39,401 nt of DNA, from contig JAIFMF010000036.1 of assembly GCA_020048635.1 (NCBI GenBank), forward strand, positions 1 to 39,401. Direction: 5' to 3'. A program made the translations under genes and the position numbers. Below, piece after piece: positions 1 to 8,127 of the stretch (positions within the stretch are counted from its first letter, which is position 1; each line of letters opens with the position of its first letter). This stretch comes from Desulfobacula sp. GTDB taxonomy: Bacteria > Desulfobacterota > Desulfobacteria > Desulfobacterales > Desulfobacteraceae. The notes beneath the pieces are model-generated. The model made no database searches. It was not told the origin of the DNA and saw nothing but the letters and a program-made list of their open reading frames with translations.

Positions 1-693
1 ATCCAGGAAAAGATTACATCCAGAACAAAGGCCATCTTTATCAATTCCCCGGCCAATCCGACCGGGGTTGTCATCCCTAAGGACAGGATGAAAGAGATTG
101 CGGATGTGGCAAGGGCCAATGACCTTTATGTCATTTCCGATGAAATTTATCATGGCCTGGTCTATGAAGGAAAAGAGCATTCAATCTTTGAATTTACCGA
201 TAAAGCCTTTGTGCTGAATGGATTTTCAAAGCTTTTTGCCATGACGGGCCTGCGTCTTGGGTATCTGATATCACCCCCTGAATTTGTCCGGGCCTTGCAG
301 GTCCTGCAGCAGAATTTTTTCATCTGCGCCAATTCCGTTATCCAGCTTGCCGGGGCTGCCGCCTTGACAAATGCAGATAAAGAGACACAGAACATGCGGG
401 ACACTTACAACAGCCGCCGTGTGTATATGATTGACCGGCTGAAACAGATGGGATTTGGCATGGCAACGGAACCCACAGGCGCATTTTATGTATTTGTGAA
501 TGCCAGACATATTTCAACCGATTCCTATGCTCTTGCCATTGATATTCTTGAAAAAGCCCATGTCGGGGTAACCCCGGGCATTGATTTTGGTGCAAACGGA
601 GAAGGGTATCTGCGATTTTCTTATGCCAATTCCATGGAGAATCTGAAAACCGGTCTTGACCGCGTGGAAGGGTATTTAAAAAAACGACTATGA
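1..693 (+). CDS. PLP-dependent class I/II aminotransferase, 5'-truncated by window edge
   Basis: Frame is open from base 1; SPANPTG, SDEIYHGLVY and NGFSKLFAMTGLRLGY (PLP-Lys motif) are typical of class I/II aminotransferases. Confidence 0.93.
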   Translation: MQEKITSRTKAIFINSPANPTGVVIPKDRMKEIADVARANDLYVISDEIYHGLVYEGKEHSIFEFTDKAFVLNGFSKLFAMTGLRLGYLISPPEFVRALQVLQQNFFICANSVIQLAGAAALTNADKETQNMRDTYNSRRVYMIDRLKQMGFGMATEPTGAFYVFVNARHISTDSYALAIDILEKAHVGVTPGIDFGANGEGYLRFSYANSMENLKTGLDRVEGYLKKRL

Positions 694-1283
694 TCATTAA
701 AACCGTCAGTTTTGTTAAAAGTGCGGTCAAGCCATCTCAGTATCCGGAATATGATTTTCCTGAAATTGCCTTTGCAGGACGCTCCAATGTGGGAAAGTCC
801 TCTTTGATCAATGCCTTGATGAACAGAAAAGACATGGTCAAGACAAGTGCAAAACCCGGATGCACCCAGCTTATCAATTTTTTTTTGATAAACGAAGACC
901 TTTCGTTTGTAGATCTTCCAGGGTATGGATATGCAAAAGTGTCAAGGGAAATCAGATCTCAATGGCAACCCATGATCAACCAGTATCTTTCCGAGCGAAA
1001 AAATCTTTTAGGATTAATTCTGTTGATCGATATCCGTAGAGACCCTGAAAAAGAGGAATTTGATATGGTAAAATGGCTGGAAGGTCATGAATTATCATAT
1101 CTTTTGATATTGACCAAATCCGACAAGCTGTCAAAAACTCAGCAGCAAAAAAGGCTTGTGAGCATCTGTTCCATGATGAATCGAGACAAGGACAGCGTGA
1201 TCCTTTTTTCGGCAAAGACAAAACTTGGAAGAGATACGGTATTGCAGGAAATCATGAATTTAATGGATTGGAATAATGAATAA
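690..1283 (+). CDS. engB: Ribosome biogenesis GTP-binding protein YihA/YsxC (EngB)
   Basis: AGRSNVGKSSLINAL, KPGCTQLINFF, DLPGYGYAKV; TKSDK; overlaps upstream stop (ATGA). Confidence 0.95.
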   Translation: MIIKTVSFVKSAVKPSQYPEYDFPEIAFAGRSNVGKSSLINALMNRKDMVKTSAKPGCTQLINFFLINEDLSFVDLPGYGYAKVSREIRSQWQPMINQYLSERKNLLGLILLIDIRRDPEKEEFDMVKWLEGHELSYLLILTKSDKLSKTQQQKRLVSICSMMNRDKDSVILFSAKTKLGRDTVLQEIMNLMDWNNE

Positions 1284-2172
1284 TACAGACGAAAAGAATG
1301 TCCGATCCGGATTTGTCGGCATCATCGGTGCTCCCAATGCCGGAAAATCAACCCTCCTCAATCAGGTTTTGGGGCAGAAGATTTCCATCACTTCCAAAAA
1401 GCCCCAGACCACCCGGGACAGGATCCTGGGTATTGTCAACAGGCCCTTATCCCAGATCATCTTTATTGATACCCCGGGAATCCACCGGAGCAAAAATCTT
1501 TTTAACCGGCGAATCGTTGACCAGGCGATTCTGGCCATGGAAGATGTGGATATGATTCTGTTTATGATCGATGCTGCATCAAGGAATTATACCGCAGAAA
1601 AGATGATTCTGGCCCAACTGAAAAAAACCTCAAAATCAGTGATTCTCGCATTGAATAAAATCGACCTTGTAAGAAAGGATCAGGTTTATACGCTGGTTGA
1701 GGAATTTCAGAAATTGCATGATTTCAAGGCCATTGTCCCTGTTTCTGCTGAAAAGGGGATTCAGATTGAAGACCTTCTTCAGGTTCTTGACGATTCATTG
1801 CCAAAAGGGGAAAGACTTTATCCCGAAGAAACATTGACGGATGTATCGGAAAGATTCCTTGTAAAAGAGATGATCAGGGAAAAGGTATTCCGGTTAACCG
1901 GAATGGAAATTCCATATTCATGTGCGGTTACAGTGGATTCATTTGTCGTGGAAAAAAGACTGATCGTCATTCATGCGAGCATTCATGTGATCAAGGATTC
2001 CCAGAAAGGAATCATTATCGGAAAAAAGGGTGCCATGCTTACGCAAATAGGAGAAAAAGCAAGAAAAGATATTGAAGAAATGACCGGCAAAAAAGTTCTT
2101 TTAAAGCTTTTTGTGAAAGTTACCCCAAATTGGGTTGACAATGAAAGGATTCTCTCCGAGTTTGGTTATTAA
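1276..2172 (+). CDS. era: GTPase Era
   Basis: GAPNAGKSTLLNQVLGQKISITSKKPQTTRDRILGI, DTPGIH, NKIDL and a KH-type C-terminus (GIIIGKKGAMLTQIGEKARKDIE). Confidence 0.97.
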   Translation: MNNTDEKNVRSGFVGIIGAPNAGKSTLLNQVLGQKISITSKKPQTTRDRILGIVNRPLSQIIFIDTPGIHRSKNLFNRRIVDQAILAMEDVDMILFMIDAASRNYTAEKMILAQLKKTSKSVILALNKIDLVRKDQVYTLVEEFQKLHDFKAIVPVSAEKGIQIEDLLQVLDDSLPKGERLYPEETLTDVSERFLVKEMIREKVFRLTGMEIPYSCAVTVDSFVVEKRLIVIHASIHVIKDSQKGIIIGKKGAMLTQIGEKARKDIEEMTGKKVLLKLFVKVTPNWVDNERILSEFGY

Positions 2173-2176
2173 TGAC

Positions 2177-2467
2177 ATGGATCAGCAATTTATTGTTGTA
2201 GATGAAGTTTATCTCAAAAAAGAACGGGATAAAGCAAGAAAGCTTAGGTCAAGCCAGTGGTGGAAACGGAAACGTTCCTCTGGTATGTGTCAGTATTGCA
2301 AACAAAGCTTTTCCATGGGGGAACTGACCATGGATCATGTCATTCCCCTTTCAAGAGGCGGCAAGACGGAAAAATTTAATGTCGCGGTCTGCTGCAAAGA
2401 ATGTAATACAAAAAAAAGAAAATTCCTTCCTTCTGAATGGGAAGAATATATGACGTCCTTAAAATAA
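2177..2467 (+). CDS. Small stand-alone HNH endonuclease
   Basis: CQYC...DHVIPLSRGGK...N..V.CCKECNTKK; ATG 2177 preferred over track start 2135, which overlaps era. Confidence 0.85.
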   Translation: MDQQFIVVDEVYLKKERDKARKLRSSQWWKRKRSSGMCQYCKQSFSMGELTMDHVIPLSRGGKTEKFNVAVCCKECNTKKRKFLPSEWEEYMTSLK

Positions 2468-2471
2468 AAAG

Positions 2472-2504
2472 AGCGGGAAAATAACTTTCCGCCCTTTTTA
2501 TTTT
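2472..2504. terminator. Putative (bidirectional) rho-independent terminator between convergent genes
   Basis: aaaaagagCGGGAAAataacTTTCCGcccttttta: imperfect GC stem with A-run and T-run flanks. Confidence 0.5.
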
Positions 2505-2520
2505 TTATAGATGGCGATGC

Positions 2521-3282
2521 TTATTTTTTATTGCAAAGCCTGTGGATGGTTTGTGCATGCCACTCGCCACGACCTGAGAAGGTAGGCTGCCCCAGTTCAA
2601 TCAGGCGGGCGGCAACCTGATCAAATGTGTCACCTTGGCCGCGCATGGTGTGGATAATATCCATGACGGCTTCACGACTGAGAAGTTGGGTTCGAGTTGT
2701 AACAGTCTCTTTTGCTTTTTCAACAGTGACTTTTTTTCTGATTCGAATGGCGGGCTTTTCAGGTTCAGCAGATACAACTGCTGCTTCTACAGAAACGATC
2801 GGGTCAGGTTCAGGTTTTTGCGGAGTGACATAGTGATGCTCAAATACTCTTGCCGGTTCATTTTCTTCCATGAGCTCTTCAGCGTTTGGTCCGGGAGCGA
2901 TATTCAGATGTTCAACAATCCTTTCAATGGCAATGGCCTGACGTTCCATCATATCAGCAGTTCTTTCCTGGACATTGATCAGGTAATCTTGATTTTTTGC
3001 CAGGGTCTCAATATGGCTGCTCAAATTTTCAATGGCTTCTGCCAGCATGGAAATAACCGATGTTTCATCCATCGGCAATCCATTCCCGCTTTGAAGTGCC
3101 GGGATAGAGGGTCTTTTCGCGTTCTGGCTTCTGGTGTTCTGGTATCCTCCGCCATAGGAGTTGTTAAATCTTTGGGTGGTGTAATGATAGGAATTATCAA
3201 AGTTTTTGCGCGTTTTGGGGGTGCGCGGTTTTTCCGCCTGACCATTTCTCAGGCTTTGTAAAAAGTCGTTCATTTCGTTCAT
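2521..3282 (-). CDS. Uncharacterised protein; low-complexity N-terminus, coiled-coil-like centre, C-terminal serine-recombinase-like HTH
   Basis: C-terminus TFDQVAARLIELGQPTFSGRGEWHAQTIHRLCNKK resembles the Recombinase-domain HTH; no catalytic resolvase domain. Confidence 0.75.
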   Translation of the reverse strand: MNEMNDFLQSLRNGQAEKPRTPKTRKNFDNSYHYTTQRFNNSYGGGYQNTRSQNAKRPSIPALQSGNGLPMDETSVISMLAEAIENLSSHIETLAKNQDYLINVQERTADMMERQAIAIERIVEHLNIAPGPNAEELMEENEPARVFEHHYVTPQKPEPDPIVSVEAAVVSAEPEKPAIRIRKKVTVEKAKETVTTRTQLLSREAVMDIIHTMRGQGDTFDQVAARLIELGQPTFSGRGEWHAQTIHRLCNKK

Positions 3283-3381
3283 ATCCTCCTTGGACTATTA
3301 AAATGTCAAAACTGATAACACCAGATTTGACAAAAGGTAACTCTGAATTTTGCAACTTATGGATTTTATAAAAGTTACAGG

Positions 3382-3412
3382 GCTTTTATGGGTATCAGTA
3401 ACATATAAAAGC
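3382..3412. repeat. 8-bp perfect inverted repeat GCTTTTAT-N15-ATAAAAGC
   Basis: Read directly from sequence in the divergent intergenic region. Confidence 0.6.
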
Positions 3413-3470
3413 TGCGTATATATCCTTTTTTTCATAATCTTTGTCAAGCTTTTTTTACGATATTTCAAAT

Positions 3471-3484
3471 GGCGATAATGATGC
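3471..3484 (+). promoter_or_regulatory. Weak sigma-54-like match (tGGC-N8-tGC)
   Basis: ATGGCGATAATGATGCG has GG-N10-GC spacing but a poor match elsewhere. Confidence 0.25.
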
Positions 3485-3589
3485 GCCTTTTCGCTGTCCA
3501 TAGTCCAAAAAGTCAGACTGACTGGTTTTCAGAGTCTGGATCAGTGAATTTTGGTTTATGATTTGATTTTCTTTTTTGATCGGGTTACT

Positions 3590-3614
3590 GTCTATAAAGT
3601 CTATGGATATAGAC
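3590..3614. promoter_or_regulatory. Candidate operator: GTCTAT-aaa-GTCTAT-ggat-ATAGAC
   Basis: Three half-sites (two direct, one inverted) about 30 nt before the kinase start codon. Confidence 0.4.
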
Positions 3615-3643
3615 CAATAGAATCCTTAGATCTGGAGGTTTTT

Positions 3644-5086
3644 ATGAGAATAGCTGTGGTTGGTGCAGGAAGCAATTGCTTATACCTGTTGAACATCATC
3701 GATCAGTATGAGTTTCAGATGGTTTCACCGGTTGTTGTGGCAGTGGCAGATATTGACGACAAGGCCGTCGCGCTTGTAAAAGCAAGGGAAAAAGGTCTTT
3801 TTGTGACCCATGATTATAATGATTTTTTTAAAATGGATAATATTGATCTCATTGTTGAGATGACCGGCAATCAGGATATTTATCAAGATATTTTATCCAA
3901 GAAGAATTGTCGGATCGGGGCAATAGACCATACCACGGCAAGGCTTTTCTGGGAAGTTGACCATGCAGCCCGAATGCACAGTAATACCCACAAGACACTG
4001 ACCGAGACCCAAGCCATATATAATATCATGATCAACGAACTCATCCATGAATACGTGATTGTCATTGGCCTTGATCACAAGATTCTGGATATAAATGAAG
4101 CCTTTCTTAAAAAACTGGGCGGGTTGACCAAAGTTGATGTTATGGGTCGTTATTGTTATGAAATTACCCATCATCATCCCATTCCATGTTCTGGTGATGA
4201 TCACCCTTGTCCTCTTGCAGAGGTTAGAAAAACAGGACAGGCTTCCAAGGCTACTCACATCCATCTGGATCAGGATGAAAATAAACATTATGTTTCCATC
4301 TCCTGCTATCCCCTTGTCGAAAAAGGTCAGCTAAAAGGAGTTATCGAAGTTTCAAAGGACATTACCAGTGAGATTGAATTTGAAAAAAAAATGATGCAAC
4401 AGGAAAAACTTGTTTCCATTGGGCGGCTCTCGGCTGGGGTCGCCCATGAAATCAACAACCCCCTTACCACTATTCTGACATCTTCAATGCTGTTACAGGA
4501 GGATCTGGAAGAAGAAGCAGACATGTATAAGGAACTCAACATTATCAGCAACGAGGCCCTGCGCTGCCGTAAAATTGTTAAAAGCCTGTTGGACTTTGCC
4601 CGCCAAAGCAAATCGGTTATAAAACTCGGTGATTTGAATGTGGTCATAAAAGAAAGCATGGTGCTTACGCGGAAACAGGCAAAATTCAAAGACATAATAT
4701 TGGGTTATAGCCTTTCAGAAAACCTGCCGAAATTGAAGATGGACAGGGATAAAATTCAGCAGACCATTATTAATCTGACTTTAAATGCGATTGAAGCTAC
4801 CCCTTCTGGTGGCGAGATCAGGCTTTCCTCAAAATACCGTAACGATAAAAAAGTCGTTGAAATTGAAGTGAGTGATACAGGGGAGGGCATTGAGCCTGAA
4901 AATATGAATAAAATTTTTGATCCGTTTTTTACAACAAAAAAAAGCGGCACCGGCCTTGGCCTTTCGATCACCCATGGAATTATTGAGCAGCACGGCGGGA
5001 CCATACATGTCGAAAGCACTCGAGGGCAGGGAACCACCTTTCGTATTACACTTCCGTTGACCTGGGAAAACAACCATGAACATTGA
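3644..5086 (+). CDS. Histidine kinase with N-terminal Rossmann/NAD(P)-binding-like domain and PAS domain
   Basis: MRIAVVGAGSNCLYLLNII...VAVADIDDKA (Rossmann-like); PAS region YVIVIGLDHKILDINEAFLKKLGG; HisKA GVAHEINNPLTTIL; HATPase GTGLGLSITHGII; ATG 3644 with upstream GGAGG preferred over 3551. Confidence 0.88.
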   Translation: MRIAVVGAGSNCLYLLNIIDQYEFQMVSPVVVAVADIDDKAVALVKAREKGLFVTHDYNDFFKMDNIDLIVEMTGNQDIYQDILSKKNCRIGAIDHTTARLFWEVDHAARMHSNTHKTLTETQAIYNIMINELIHEYVIVIGLDHKILDINEAFLKKLGGLTKVDVMGRYCYEITHHHPIPCSGDDHPCPLAEVRKTGQASKATHIHLDQDENKHYVSISCYPLVEKGQLKGVIEVSKDITSEIEFEKKMMQQEKLVSIGRLSAGVAHEINNPLTTILTSSMLLQEDLEEEADMYKELNIISNEALRCRKIVKSLLDFARQSKSVIKLGDLNVVIKESMVLTRKQAKFKDIILGYSLSENLPKLKMDRDKIQQTIINLTLNAIEATPSGGEIRLSSKYRNDKKVVEIEVSDTGEGIEPENMNKIFDPFFTTKKSGTGLGLSITHGIIEQHGGTIHVESTRGQGTTFRITLPLTWENNHEH

Positions 5087-6482
5087 CAAGACGGTTTCCA
5101 TTCTTGTTGTTGATGATGAAATAGAGATTTGCCGCAATTGTATAAAAATCCTTACCCGGCAAAATCATGAAGTTGAATTCGTATTGAACGGCTTGGATGC
5201 TCTGGAAATGATGGAATTAAAAGAATTCGACATCGTGATTACCGATCTGAACATGGAAAGATTGGGCGGCATGGAGGTCGTAGTCCGCATCAATGAATTT
5301 TTTCCGAAAACTATTGTTATCGTGATGACAGGCTATGCCAGCGTCTCTTCGGCGGTTGAGGTCATGAAAATCGGAGCTTTTGATTATCTTCCAAAACCCT
5401 TTACCCCCTATGAGTTAAGGGCGGTTGTTCAGCAGGCAGTAGAAAGAATGGAAATCAGAAAGCAGCAGGAAAAGCTCATAGGCAGTGAATCAAAAATAAA
5501 GATTTCTCATCAGCTTATTGGAGAAAGCCCGGGAATAAAAAAAGTCATAAAAATGGTTCAAAAGGTTGCTGCGACCGATTCCAATGTTCTAATTTATGGC
5601 GAAAGCGGTACAGGCAAAGAACTCGTCGCCAGGGCAGTTCATGCCAATAGCAAAAGAAAAGACAACGTTTTTTTTGCTGTTGATTGCGGAACCCTTACAG
5701 AAGAGCTTCTTTCATCCGAACTCTTCGGTCATGTTAAGGGTGCTTTTACAGGAGCGGACAGGGACAAGCCCGGGATTTTCAATCTTGCCCATACAGGGAC
5801 TGTTTTTTTAGATGAAATCAGTAATACCAGCAGAGAAATTCAAAGCAGGCTTTTACGGTTTCTTGAAACAAGGGAGTTTATGCCTGTTGGAAGCGGAAAG
5901 ATGATAAAGGTTGATGTTCGTTTGATTTTTGCAACCAATCAAAGACTTGAAAAAATGGTAGAACAAGGCCTGTTCAGGGAAGATTTCTATTATAGGATTT
6001 TCGTTTACCCCATTGCCATACCCGCCCTGAATGAGAGAAAATCGGACATTTTGCCCATCGCCTATTTTTTTCTCAAACAATTTAGTGAAAAAATGGGGAA
6101 AAACATTATTGAATTTGATGAAAAAGCAGCAAGCCGACTGGTCGAATATCATTGGCCGGGAAATGTAAGGCAGCTTAAAAATGTTGTTGAACGCGGCGTC
6201 ATTCTCTGCGAAAACAACCGGATTTCATTAAAAGAACTGCCTATGCTCGGAGAAATTAGCGAAATCGATGAAATGATTGAAAGCATTCCCAAAACAAATG
6301 AAGAATTAAAACTCCTGAAAAAGCAAATCCGGCAAAAAGCCATTAATAAGATTGAAAGAAATTTTATTTTGAATGCCCTTGCCGGAAACGGTTGGAATGT
6401 GACCCGGGCATCTTTTGCAACAGGGCTGCAACGAACCAATTTCCAAGCTCTCATGAAACGGTATAAGATATCAAAGCCCTAA
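5076..6482 (+). CDS. NtrC-family sigma-54 response regulator (REC-AAA-HTH)
   Basis: ILVVDDE, TDLNM, KPFTP; GESGTGKELVARAVH, GAFTGAD; WPGNVRQLKNVVERG; C-terminal Fis-type HTH; overlaps kinase stop. Confidence 0.95.
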   Translation: MNIDKTVSILVVDDEIEICRNCIKILTRQNHEVEFVLNGLDALEMMELKEFDIVITDLNMERLGGMEVVVRINEFFPKTIVIVMTGYASVSSAVEVMKIGAFDYLPKPFTPYELRAVVQQAVERMEIRKQQEKLIGSESKIKISHQLIGESPGIKKVIKMVQKVAATDSNVLIYGESGTGKELVARAVHANSKRKDNVFFAVDCGTLTEELLSSELFGHVKGAFTGADRDKPGIFNLAHTGTVFLDEISNTSREIQSRLLRFLETREFMPVGSGKMIKVDVRLIFATNQRLEKMVEQGLFREDFYYRIFVYPIAIPALNERKSDILPIAYFFLKQFSEKMGKNIIEFDEKAASRLVEYHWPGNVRQLKNVVERGVILCENNRISLKELPMLGEISEIDEMIESIPKTNEELKLLKKQIRQKAINKIERNFILNALAGNGWNVTRASFATGLQRTNFQALMKRYKISKP

Positions 6483-6530
6483 AGGGGTCAACTGAATAAT
6501 TAAAACGCCACTCTATAAAAATAATTTCAT

Positions 6531-6614
6531 TATACACTGTATTTTTTAGTCATACACCCATCTGTATAAGCGTTATATAGGGTTCGAAATTTATTCCCTG
6601 CCTTTCAGTGTATA
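6531..6614. promoter_or_regulatory. Cluster of TATACA/TGTATA half-sites, candidate enhancer (UAS)
   Basis: ATACAcTGTAT (6532-6542), ATACA-N6-TGTAT (6552-6567), CAGTGTATA (6606-6614), upstream of the sigma-54 promoter. Confidence 0.5.
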
Positions 6615-6699
6615 AAAAAAAGATACCATAGTGATGACAGATCGAGAAGGCCTCAATAATAAATCGCATTAAATCAAATAGTTATTAATTAATACCTTT

Positions 6700-6716
6700 T
6701 GGCACACTCTCTGCAA
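6700..6716 (+). promoter_or_regulatory. Sigma-54 (-24/-12) promoter
   Basis: TTGGCACACTCTCTGCAA: GG 6701-6702, N10, GC 6713-6714; strong match to TGGCAC-N5-TTGC. Confidence 0.8.
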
Positions 6717-6783
6717 TCCACTGTTTTCAACGTTAATAAAACACCTGAAACCGAATCGAAACGAATTTAACAGGAGGCTTATC

Positions 6784-7983
6784 ATGGAAAATCAGACAAA
6801 AATCATGGTGGTTGATGATGAACTCGGCATTTGTAAAAATGTTGAAAAAATTCTCACAAAAAACAATTATACCGTTGTTCATACCCAGAGTGCTCGAAAA
6901 GCCCTTGAGATGATGAAAAAGGAATCCTTTTCCCTTCTGATTTCAGATATTGTCATGCCTGAAATGAACGGCCTTGAGCTGCTGAAAAAGGTCGTAAAGG
7001 AACTACCGGATATCAAAACACTCATGATGACGGGATATGCATCAACCCATACGGCAGTGAAGGCCATCCGCCTTGGTGCATTGGATTATATCCCCAAACC
7101 CTTTACTCCGGATGAGTTAAGAGCAACCGTAGACAGGGCTCTGGCCGGTGAACTGGAGGGCATTACCATAACAGATGAGGAAAGAGATGCCATTGAAGTG
7201 ATGGATATTGATATTGACTTTGGCACTGATGCGGCCCGTAATCTGGTAAAACAAGAGGCTATTGTGGAAGAGACGACTACCGTTCGGGAGTTTTACTGTA
7301 ATGTTGGGAAAATGGCCTGCGACGTTATGGAAAAACTGGGCACCACTTGTAAGACAGGGCTTCAGAAAAATTTTTGTCCCAAGCTCAAGGCATTGGAAAA
7401 AAAGAAGGCAAAAGCGGCAGCCGTGTTTAACCCGAAAACCATGATCGGTATTGATCAACCTTTTGATTATGACGAAGTTGTGGCCATTACCGGGCCTGAA
7501 TATGTTCAATATATGAACAGAGACGGTTTTGCTTATCTTCCCTATGAGGAGTTGAAAAAGGTTACACCCGTCAGGACAAAACAGGACCAGGCGACCTATG
7601 CTGCCGGGCCTTCGGTGTTGAAAAATATTCTTGTGGTGGACGATGAGGTGTCCGTCAATCATAATATCAGAAAAATACTTACTAAAAATGGTTTCCATGT
7701 GGACCAGGCAGCGTCAAAGGATGAGGCCGTTGAAAAAATAAATCAACAGCCGTATCGGATTGTGCTCCTGGATCTGAGGATGCCCGGCGTTTCAGGCCTG
7801 GAGCTTCTCAAAACCATTTCCAAGGCACAGCCTTTTGCAAAGGTGATCATTATCACGGGCTATGCCAGCATTGAAACTGCTATTGATGCAGCAAGAATCG
7901 GTGCTGTTGATTACCTTTCCAAACCCTTTACCCCTGATGAACTCAGAAATGTTGCGGAAAGGGCCTATGCCATAGCCGTCTAA
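6784..7983 (+). CDS. Tandem response regulator REC-(Cys-containing linker)-REC, no recognisable output domain
   Basis: Two complete receivers (MVVDDE...SDIVMP...TGYAS...PKPF and LVVDDE...LDLRMP...TGYAS...SKPF); RBS AGGAGG. Confidence 0.92.
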   Translation: MENQTKIMVVDDELGICKNVEKILTKNNYTVVHTQSARKALEMMKKESFSLLISDIVMPEMNGLELLKKVVKELPDIKTLMMTGYASTHTAVKAIRLGALDYIPKPFTPDELRATVDRALAGELEGITITDEERDAIEVMDIDIDFGTDAARNLVKQEAIVEETTTVREFYCNVGKMACDVMEKLGTTCKTGLQKNFCPKLKALEKKKAKAAAVFNPKTMIGIDQPFDYDEVVAITGPEYVQYMNRDGFAYLPYEELKKVTPVRTKQDQATYAAGPSVLKNILVVDDEVSVNHNIRKILTKNGFHVDQAASKDEAVEKINQQPYRIVLLDLRMPGVSGLELLKTISKAQPFAKVIIITGYASIETAIDAARIGAVDYLSKPFTPDELRNVAERAYAIAV

Positions 7984-8007
7984 CCTTCTATAAGATTCTA
8001 CACCCAA

Positions 8008-8041
8008 GCCCTCTGGCCCATATTGGACCAGAGGGCCTTTT
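8008..8041 (+). terminator. Rho-independent terminator
   Basis: GCCCTCTGG-N11-CCAGAGGGC followed by cTTTTct. Confidence 0.85.
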
Positions 8042-8127
8042 CTCCTTGCTTTATTCGTTTGAAACCTGTTTTTCTTTATGATAAGCTTTGATAATTATGA
8101 ATAACCGGAAAAAAAGATGATATCAAC

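Noticed and set aside
2635-3261. 208-aa + strand ORF
   Set aside because: Lies fully antisense to the better-supported reverse gene 2521-3282; composition looks like a mirror-frame artefact.
7117-7698. 193-aa - strand ORF
   Set aside because: Antisense to the clear tandem-receiver gene; spurious.
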